Of a DNA stretch of 64,000 bases, positions 55,641-64,000 are shown piece after piece; the stretch's first letter is position 1; every line of letters begins with the position of its first letter. A program made the translations under genes and the position numbers. The notes under the pieces are model-generated. The model was not told the origin of the DNA. It made no database searches and worked only from the letters and a program-made list of their open reading frames with translations. The DNA is from Pachyseris speciosa (taxonomy: Eukaryota > Cnidaria > Anthozoa > Scleractinia > Pachyseridae). The DNA lies in assembly GCA_016490735.1 (NCBI GenBank), contig JAEMWC010000051.1, forward strand, positions 1,253,501 through 1,317,500, read 5' to 3'.

Positions 55641-57900
55641 TAGCCGCCCGTTAAAAAGAATTTGTGTTACAAGACACTGTTGACACAACAGGTACACGAT
55701 CAGTGACGCCATTCCATCCGCGCAAAATAAGAAATAAGAAATTTGCTCAGTTTTCTCACAGATAGAAACGAATTTATCTACAAATATGGAGAAAGCTATA
55801 TTATGAAACACATATAAAAAAGGCTCAACCGTGCCTTGTTCAATGAATTACGCTCGCTATGATTGGCCGAATCGAGTGCATTGTATTTCTTTTCTCATTA
55901 TTCGACACATTGTGACAATGTCAAAATATGACTTGCGATTTACGTAATTTTACGGTGTGTCGGGGGAGAAAAATCTTGGCTTTTCCAGCTTTTTGGCAAT
56001 AAACGCAGAACATTTTGCTTTGTCATTAATGTGTTGAATAATAAAACAATTATCCTGCTCAATCTTCCGGAATATCGCCTGATTTTACTGTATCCAACTC
56101 CCAGCCTCGTCGACTAAATATCAGGCGATATTCCGCGCGATTTCGCATGGTAATTGTTAAATAAAATGTTCTAACAATTACGCGCGCTATAGACTACTGG
56201 CAGTACATTTTTGGTTATAGTCGGAGGGCAATCAATCAACAGCGCGGTGAACAACAATACGGCCTCTCCTCAGTGCATTCACTTCAGGTTTCGCCATTCT
56301 CGCCACGCTGTTGGCTTGAGCTCCCTACTATCCAGAAAGGGATTGCTAGCCGTTTACGCGGGCTATGATTGGTCGAATAGAGTGCATTATATCTCAGCTT
56401 AATAAATCTACTAGCGTTCTCTTACGAATGCCGTTCTCTGATTGGCTATGCTGTGATAGATAGTGAGTAGCGGTTGCCAACAAAATTGGGGCCGCTTCTT
56501 CGTGTTTTCGAAGTACATGGTCTGTGAGGAGGATTTAGATCGTTTACTTGTTTAGTTTTGAAGGACTTCTAGTAGATTGGTACTAAAACAATTAGATTAT
56601 TCGCTCTCGATTTGCACGCACCCTGCGTCACGCGCGCGTACATTGTGGAATGATAATGTAATTTACAAAATGTTATTTATGAAACTGTGTGGCGCTTTTA
56701 GTGGAAAAATATTTGAAGAAAAATTGTTTTTAACGCCAAATGATAACAGCGTCCAGACGTTTCGAGGCTGCTGCCTATTCATCAGTGGAATGGTAATTTA
56801 CGCAGGCTACGTCACAAGTGCGGTGTACGCGCCCAAATCTCTGGACATTTTATATAGAAAATGAAGTAGAAACAATGTAATATAAATGATTCAATCCATA
56901 TTTGACAAATGACTTCCGGTATGAAAGCACGCGCAAATCTCCGCGACATTTTATAAAATAAATATAAATCTTATTCCTCGTACATCGATGAGTAAGCACT
57001 TGAATTTTTAAGAACACTGAGAAGTGCGCCGGAGAGGCACTCGCTTACGGCTTGTGCTTCTCTAAGCACTTCTCTCGTGTTTTTTCAAACTTAATTCCCG
57101 CGTGCTTATATCGGCTCAACAATGCACTCGCCGAGTTTTTTATACCTTTAAGGTGGGACTTACCGTGAATTGGAGTGAAATTTTAATGAGTTTAAAGAAG
57201 GAATTAAAGTGTACAAAAATGTTTTGAAACACCACCAGACAGTTGACACCCCACACTGAGGGCACTGAAGGTTGCTGGGGAACTGTTTTGGTGTCCATCT
57301 GCTAATTTTCCACTTCAAATTCCAATTTTAAACATTCATTAAATCTTAAATATTCCCTATTTCCCTAAATCAACAAATCCTTTGAGAATTATCTGCTCAG
57401 TGGCCAAAAGACAAGCAAACAACGAAGAAAACAAAGAGAATGAACGGAATTAATTTTGAGTTGTTCACATGCTTGTTCCTATCACTGATGGACTCCTGTC
57501 ACTGCTTAGGTCGAAGTTTTCAGTACTTCTTTGCTCTCATCCCAGTTTTATCGCGGTCAAAAAACCAAAAGACGAAGAAAATCTGACGGAAACGCTTGCT
57601 ACGCGCGCTCCGTTAAGTAGCGTTTTACGCTACGAGTTATCTTTCCAGGGACCTGGCAGGGGGAGGGGCCGGGGGCCCACTTTTTGTGGAAAAAATAATA
57701 AAGTAAGCAAAGACATGAGCTCCTGGTAAAGACATATCCAAAAAAGTACTTTCACGGGATAATAGTGCTTGGCTGAAGGTGACGGACCTCGCGGGAAAAC
57801 ATTAAATTTATGATTGGTTCCTTCGATCCTGTTTGATGGAATAAATTTAAAACCACTATGTTTACAATTCATACACTTAGTTGTAGTCTTCTGTTGGTGA
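55641..57900. other. Spacer with palindromic and Penelope-related pieces
   Basis: 56060-56160 has GAATATCGCCTGATTTTA facing CAGGCGATATTC. 56590-56870 contains a hammerhead-like motif and resembles a Penelope 3' region. No host gene is supported between the UBE2R start and the ariadne gene. Confidence 0.4.
56752..56790 (-). ncRNA. Hammerhead-like motif
   Basis: Minus strand: TCCA, core CTGATGA, stem II AGGC/GCCT with an AGCA loop and one mismatched base at its foot, GAAAC, GTC triplet, then TGGA. Helix I pairs TCCA with TGGA. Helix III is minimal. It resembles the motif at 37086 and the Penelope type. The foot mismatch suggests decay. Confidence 0.55.
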
Positions 57901-58220
57901 TTAAAATCGCGTTGACATCAACGCGACTCCTGCTGTGTGCCCACTGTGTAAAACAAGCATATCTTTAAGCGATTTTCCTTTCTATAAGGAACCAAGGGAA
58001 GTTCCTTGAATATCTCTCTGAGTGATGGCCGTTCTTGTATTAGATGCCAGTTGTCTATTAGTATGTTTTTCAAACATGGTAACCATGGTTGAAAATGCGT
58101 CACGAAGGGTAGAAGCCTTTTGTACGTTCTCTGTTTCTGCGTTAGAGCTGTATTTCTCAGTGTCCGCATAGTTAACGAGAGTATCTGTTCCACCATTTCC
58201 GATTTCGTGAACGGAACCAA
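57900..58220 (-). mobile_element. Penelope-like element fragment (region between RT and GIY-YIG)
   Basis: On the minus strand LLPFVTHFQPWLPCLKNIL, then WHLIQERPSLREIFKELPLV and YRKENRLK. This is the connector segment that follows the RT in Penelope-like proteins. A frame change follows near 57960. No GIY-YIG is left here. Confidence 0.65.
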
Positions 58221-58488
58221 AGTTACGATTACTCTACCTTCAGTTTACAGATTACGTTAAGTGTGATTATAAAAAGTTTATTTTGTCACTAAGCCCTTTC
58301 TCTAAGTGCCTCAATAGGGTTGAAAAGTGTAGAAAAGGATATCACTTGATTTTTTTGAGTTAATAAAATATGTTAACTGCTGGACAAAGCTTATGAATTA
58401 AACAGAATCAGTATATGCGTTTTAATCAGTTTTATATTTAGTCCCCTACCCTTACTTGAAAACGCGGAGCCCCCCACCCCCAACATTA

Positions 58489-58854
58489 GGGAGCTTTAGC
58501 AACGACGACGGCAACGGCAACGAGAACGCCACAAAACAATAGGTTTAATGAGCACAAACAATGGCTCTGCACGTGCGTTTTACATTTTGATACATTTCTT
58601 TCCCGTCCTCTGCAAAACAACAACGTGAAATGACCAAATTTTAGGTTTTCTCGAGAACGGGAACGTGTGACTGTAAAGTTTTCTTTCTTTTTCCTTACTT
58701 TAATGGCGTTCATAACAATTTAGTCCCTGAATAGTTCGCCAGTCTTTTCCAAGTTAAACAAATTGGAATAATAGCGAAAGCGTTACAAAAACGAGAAGTT
58801 CTATTTTGAAGTGACGTTTTCATTGCCGTCGCCGTCGTCGTTGCTAAAGCTCCC
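58489..58854. mobile_element. MITE with GGGAGCTTTAGCAACGACG ends
   Basis: 366 bp. GGGAGCTTTAGCAACGACGA at the left and its inverse at the right form inverted repeats of about 30 bp with one gap. The flanks (ATTA left, TATT right) fit a 3-bp TWA-type target only loosely. Probably Harbinger-like. Confidence 0.75.
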
Positions 58855-59394
58855 TATTAAAAACTGCTACGCGGGCCCTGCTGCTTTGCTTTGGGTTTTT
58901 GAGTACGTGGGGAAAACGTGCAAGCACGTGTCATCAACTATAACTCGAAGTGCATTATGGTGGTGATGACGTCATAGCCGTTTACGGTGCTGACAAGCCA
59001 TCACGATATAAATGCCCGCACTTCCGTTCGTGTCTCGTGGCTCAACGGTAGCAGCGAAACAAACGATCCGATACTTTTTTTTAAATCTGGTGGAACATAT
59101 TTCCAAACCACAGCTTACTCGAAAAATAATCTAACTCTATCATTGTGAGTTGATTGAGAAATTCCTTGTTTCCAGACCTCTTAATTAGAATTTGTTTTAA
59201 ATGACGTCACAATTCTATTGTGTTTAGACCAATCACAAATACAGCAAACGTGTATCATGTGACCAAAATGCTAAAAATGTGTACATGGTTTTCTTTCGTA
59301 TAAATGAAAGTGAGTGTTATTCTGGAACAGTTGTGCCAGTTACATTCGTATTTTTATCCTGTTTCGCAACTAACCGGGTATTGTAAGTGCGAGA

Positions 59395-62300
59395 ATGGAT
59401 TCGGAGGACGAGGATGCTATTTTCGACGACGAACGTGAAGATAGCTATAACGAATCAGGCTCCGAAGAAGGTGAAGAAAGTGACTTCGACATCGACTGCG
59501 ATGAACCCTCAACACCGAAGAGGCCTCACATAAATGACGATTTCCATTACGAATGTCTGACCCCCGAAGCTTTAGTCAGTTATATGAACGGTATTATCGA
59601 CGAAGTTAATAGTGTTTTTCAGGTAAGTTTCCTGAGTTGCGTGAAAGTACTTCAGTCTTAAAATTTATACAAACATCAACAAAATGCTTTGAGATAGAGC
59701 TCGATCTAGTTCAGTTCTTTTTTCTGACAAACGGAAGCCAAATCAAACCCCTTGTTGCTGTTGTTGTTTTTTTTTAAGCTTATAAATATCTTGCTCTTAT
59801 ATAACGAACCATAAGTGGCTGGTTTAATTTCCCAGATTGATGGCCATTTTCAACGTCGTTTAAATGCTATTTTTTAAATTTGTTGATGAGGCTATTTGGA
59901 TTTTTTTTCCAATTTCCTGTTGAGCAGGCATAAGACTTATATACAGAAAACGACAGCTTTTAATCGTTTGTTTTCAAAATTGAATAGTTTTAATGATTTT
60001 CTTTGTGCTGTTTGTTAACCTATTGAGAAATGTTGCTATGAAAGTTTAAGCAATAGGTCTGTGATGATGGAACGGCTAAATATCAAATTTTTTACAATTG
60101 TAGCTTAACAGCATTTATGAAAGATCGATATTATGCTCCTTTTTTATCAGCACATATAGTAGATATCAAAATCTTCCACCACCCCTTGACTTTCATTGCA
60201 GTCAAAAATGTGTAAAGTTTTGGAAACTTGTAGAAAAACAGTTCATTGTAAGCATGATTATCTGGAGCTTTGTAAGATTTTCTTCATTTAGATTATTGGC
60301 AAAAGTATGAGAGCAGTTCCTCATTTGTTCGCTTTAATGCTGAAAACATAGGGTTTGCAGCACTATGGAGCATATCCAAAAGGTGAACTTGTGGTTCAGT
60401 TTGTAGCTTGAAGCTCAGATTTTCTTCAACACTTGCTTTGATGTAGCTTTTTTTTTGTTGTAAAATTTACAAACTTAGGTTACTTTGTTTGAAATTATTT
60501 AAGGTCATGATTGTGACCCCCCTGATTAGAATAAAACCCATGGCCTTCTACACACCAATCACATGTTTTAGCTATCACTTGTAATCTTCCTGCATGAGAC
60601 AATCAGCAATGTTAAATCAAGGATCTCTCTATTTAGGTTCAAGTTATGACCTGAAGTTAAATTGCCTGCTTATTACTCGGGCTTCCAGCGAGACGTGGGA
60701 AGCCCGGGTCTTAAAATGTCAACGGTTCTTCTTTTTATTCTTCGTTGAGTTTCAGCCACAAAGCTCACTTCCAGCGTTTCTCCGCAAGTGCTAACTAATA
60801 ATGGTCATTTTGGAATAAGTAAACTATTTTTACCTCATTAGCTATGATGAATGAGCGTGGCCTAGTGGTCATCTTTACCGCTTCTGATGCAGATGTTCCT
60901 GGGTTCGATTCCCGCTTTCGACAACTTTTTTTTCTTTTTTTTTTTTAAGCGTTCCTTTTTTTTTATCTTCTTTTTTAAATATTTTTTTTTACAAGAGTTA
61001 TAATTGTTGTAAGTTATAAATGGTTGAGCTGTAAAGCAATTTTGAAGGGATATATGTTTATAGGGTTCTATGGATATACACTGCAAAGAAACAGACAGAA
61101 ACTGATGAATAATGCCTGTTTTCACGTATTGGAAAACGTCGATTCACCTTCTGTCTTTGAAGTCTGAACAATTAATATGTTAAAAGAAGTGTCCATACGA
61201 ATGTTTGCAAGTTCAACTGCAATAAGAAAGCTTTTAACATGTTCTAACTTACCTCCAGATGTTTTTAATTTGACTGTCGTATTTCCCCGTGTCCACTCCA
61301 TTAAGAGGTAGTACATTTTGTTGAATAACTCAAGTACAGGATATCATACACCCCTGAGACTTTGAGAGGCAGTTTATTTACTATTTTTCTACAATATCTC
61401 AATTTCTGGACATTAGTTTTTGAATGATAAGTGATTAGTTTTTACTTGCGTGAGTTGAAACTGACCGCAGAAACATTCGGCTTTCTTATGTTTCAAATGA
61501 TCCTGGATTGACGTATTTGTAAACAGTTTCACTCTGTTGATTATTTTTCTCCTCACATTTCACCGAGACGCCATTTAACCTTTATGCGAAATAAAACTAC
61601 ATCGTTCAATGAGCGCTTTCTTTCTCAAACAAATATCCATCGAAGCGAAAACAAGTGTGCTTAGTTTTTTTGGAATCAATACACTATTTTATCATATTAC
61701 ATTGCAATGAACCTCTGTGGCCAAGAGGTCATTGTTCCTTCCTCTGACTCAGCTAACCCGGGTTCGATATCTATTAGTGGCATATATCGCGGGCTTTTTT
61801 TTCGTTTCTCTTTTTCGTCTTCTCTTTTACAAGTGTTACAATATTTATTATTGTTCTCAATGGTTGAGCTGTAAAGCAAGTTTGTAATTTTAGGGGGATA
61901 TATGTTGATAGGGGTCTCAAGAAATAGACTCCAACACAAGCTAAGCTCAATGCGTCTGATGTAAGAAAGACAGACTTCTCTCTATTCTTTTGTTTAGCGC
62001 TAAATTAGGGATACAATGCTGTTTTTTGCAAGCCCGAGCTTAGGCTAATTGTAGCCTCTTGTTTGTGGATTTGTTTGTTTTTTCTTTTCAACCAATAACT
62101 TTTATAATGAGCGAAAATAAATTGAAGTGACAGTGAACCATATTGTTGAGGTTCAACTATACATGTATATGTGGTCAGTCAGTCTTGTCAGTATGTTATT
62201 AGAGACCTTAAGATCGAGGTTTGGCCATCTTACAGCAAACGGCAAACCACAGTTTGCAGTTAGCGGTTAGCAGTTTCACATTAGCTGTCTGCCCATATTT

Positions 62301-63920
62301 GGCACTTAAGATTCGCGGGTAACAAATAGCTGGCCGCCATGTTTGTTTTCAGTCATTCGTTCACTTCTATTTTAGCTGAGAAATCGTCTTAAAAATGATG
62401 TTTCTATGAAAAAGAATTTGATAGTTAATTTGTGAAAGAGTTCTAAAAAGAAGTATTTCCTCTCAAACATGGGATAGGCTGTTCCGGAGTTGCGCAGGGA
62501 ACTGGGGCGAGTTTCAAATTTTAACCAATTGATAAATTGACACCATCACATGAAAGATAACGTCAAGAATGGCCATCTGACCAAGTTTGATTATTTTACA
62601 TTCAAAAAAGACCAAGTTATGGACTTTAAAACATAGTGTAAAATCCATACAAACGTCTCTAATTTTGAGGCTGCGTCCCCCAAAGCCATTTAAACTCTTA
62701 AAATTTTTTACGATTTGTCTGACAGTCGTAAAAATGGGCGAATGAAGTCATTTTCACCTCAGTTACTTCCAAATAGTAGGTGAATGACGGAATTTTACTG
62801 CTGTCACAAAACTGAAAAATATTTTTAAGAGTTTATATGGTTTTGGGGGACGCAGCCTCAAAATTAGAGACGTTTGTATGGATTTTGAACTACCGGTATG
62901 TTTTTAAGTCCATAACTTGGTCTCTGTTCAACCTAAAACCTTCAAACTTGGGCAAATGGCCAATCTCAATGTTATCTTTCACGTGATGGTGTCAATTGAA
63001 GGGCTCAGTGGAAGAAGGGCGTAAGTGACAATTTTGGTCATTTTGTTGATGTCGTCCAAATGAGCTGAATTTTTGCATGTGGCCTTTGATACGTTAGAAA
63101 AACATTGCCCTATATTTTTTTTGCTTTTTTGCGCTCAGTTTTTGAGAGAACTTTGAAGGCAAGGCAGTTCGCAGAAAAGCTGAAAAACCTCAATCTTAAG
63201 GTCTCTGTTGGGCAACACACATTCAACCTATAGTGAGCCTCCACCTTTCACAGTGGTCACTCAAGAGAGGTACTAACTTGAAAGATGGCTTTGCGGTGAC
63301 AAATTGGGTGAAAAAATTCCCATTTTCAGTGCAAATATCAACGTGCATATTCCCCTCACTCTTCTCTTGATATTTCCTATTGTACCAGTTAGTAGACTTT
63401 CCTTTGGCCATCATTGTCTTTACTCTTTTTACTTGTATGTTTGATCATGTGACCGTAAGGATAAATAATTGTATGCTGGCTACTGTTAGAACTTGAAAGG
63501 TCAAGAGAGATGGTTCTTTATTTAGTTGTCTTTCCTTGCGGGAGCCTTGACTGAACTTGAAATTGATTGATAATAAGCTGGCTCGACAAGAGAAATATAA
63601 TATATTCAGTTTCTGTAAAGCAGAGAAAGCTGCCCATACTTGTTGCTGTGTAATTGCTTTCATACTCAGTGAGCTTGGTCATCTTTACTGCTATTGGTAG
63701 TCATCATAGCACCAATGGCTGGTTTCTATATACAGTTTTCTGTGGTAGTTGTTACAGGCTAACCAAATTATGTTCCTTGGGTTTTTGATTAAACACAAAT
63801 AATTGTTCTTATTTGCTTCTTCCTCTAATTGATGTGGTTTTCTTTATGATAGTTACCAAGACCAACTGCCAGGATACTTCTTAGTCACTTCAAATGGGAT
63901 AAAGAAAAGCTACTAGAAAG
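59395..63920 (+). CDS. ARIH1: Ariadne-1-type RBR E3 ubiquitin ligase, first two coding exons (3' part outside window)
   Basis: Exon 1 (59395-59622) encodes an acidic N-terminus MDSEDEDAIFDDERED followed by YECLTPEALVSYMNGIIDEV. Exon 2 (63853-63920) continues in phase with LPRPTARILLSHFKWDKEKL, the conserved UBA-like segment of ariadne-1. The acidic stretch and this helix pair are the usual N-terminus of ARIH1, an RBR ligase activated by neddylated cullin-RING ligases. The catalytic RING1-IBR-RING2 parts would lie to the right. Intron 1 is 4.2 kb and holds SINEs and a palindromic element. The start codon is the first ATG after a GC-richer leader. Confidence 0.88.
60846..61085 (+). mobile_element. 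tRNA-derived SINE family B, copy 1
   Basis: GAGCGTGGCCTAGTGG (A-box-like) and TGGGTTCGATTCCCG (B box) at 60852-60915, then a T-rich stretch and ATGGTTGAGCTGTAAAGCAA and GGATATATGTTTATAGGG. The body and tail match 61700-61935. The head is only tRNA-like. Confidence 0.7.
61690..61935 (+). mobile_element. tRNA-derived SINE family B, copy 2
   Basis: CTCTGTGGCCAAGAGGTC and CCCGGGTTCGATATC form a more degraded tRNA-like head; ATGGTTGAGCTGTAAAGCAA and GGATATATGTTGATAGGGG match copy 1. It lies about 620 bp downstream in the same orientation. Confidence 0.7.
62537..62995. mobile_element. Palindromic (hairpin) element
   Basis: TTGACACCATCACATGAAAG at the left and its inverse at the right bound 459 bp. 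The arms of about 165 bp (for example GACGCAGCCTCAAAATTAG) are imperfect inverted copies, so most of it can fold as one hairpin. No ORF. Confidence 0.75.
63000..63150 (+). mobile_element. AGGGCT-family element, solo left end
   Basis: AGGGCTCAGTGGAAGAAGGG and the next 130 bp match the left end of 49027-50814. It is preceded by the same octamer TCAATTGA (62992-62999). The right part is missing. Confidence 0.75.
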
Positions 63921-64000
63921 GTAAATGAATCAAACTAGAGCCAAGCAGTAATAGAACTGCTGTCTGTTCTATCTTCAATCATTACCTAGTGGAGTTGGAA

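Overview
The window is nuclear DNA from an intron-rich, repeat-rich, AT-rich animal genome. The best guess is an anthozoan cnidarian, probably a stony coral. That guess rests on the repeat mix (tRNA-derived SINEs, Penelope-like elements, hammerhead repeats, many short DNA transposons) and on gene structure; no species marker was seen.

Host genes. Two genes can be reconstructed completely, exon by exon, with matching splice phases. GALT (galactose-1-phosphate uridylyltransferase) lies on the plus strand at 12635-33929 with 14 coding exons and about 377 residues. A Cdc34/UBE2R-type ubiquitin-conjugating enzyme lies on the minus strand at 54926-39690 with 5 coding exons and 238 residues. Two genes are partial. 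An RPRD-type CID protein runs on the minus strand from 9194 to at least 4896. An ariadne-1-type RBR ubiquitin ligase starts at 59395 on the plus strand and leaves the right edge. At the left edge a helix-turn-helix protein, probably transposase-derived, points out of the window (151-1, minus). It is divergent from a BEN-domain gene (495-3270, plus) that has several frameshifts and a tandemly triplicated 81-base exon. A broken F-box/LRR-like sequence sits inside the RPRD gene on the opposite strand.

Mobile DNA fills the introns and spacers. Main items: a 265-bp direct repeat carrying a complete type I hammerhead ribozyme (minus strand, 10997-11085); a palindromic Penelope-like insertion with two facing GIY-YIG ends (19721-20755); a small-LTR Ty3/Gypsy-type retrotransposon (21500-25892) split by a Harbinger-like MITE; a CR1/L2-group LINE (46502-52284) whose 1023-residue ORF2 is open except for one 1788-bp DNA-transposon insertion; a LINE tail split by a piggyBac-like MITE at TTAA; hAT-like MITEs with exact 8-bp target duplications; a possible TRIM element (45417-46347); and several tRNA-derived SINE families. 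Three more hammerhead-like cores occur at Penelope-type ends or similar contexts.

Layout. 1-3600 HTH and BEN genes. 3600-9200 RPRD gene with nested F-box remnant. 9300-12600 repeats including the hammerhead repeat. 12635-33929 GALT. 33930-39250 repeat-rich spacer. 39690-54926 UBE2R with a 13-kb third intron. 54930-59390 spacer with a SINE, Penelope remnants and a MITE. 59395-64000 start of the ariadne gene. The genes look like unrelated neighbours rather than one pathway, although two (UBE2R, ariadne) belong to ubiquitin conjugation. The most unusual sequence feature is the hammerhead repeat, followed by the palindromic Penelope insertion and the BEN exon triplication.
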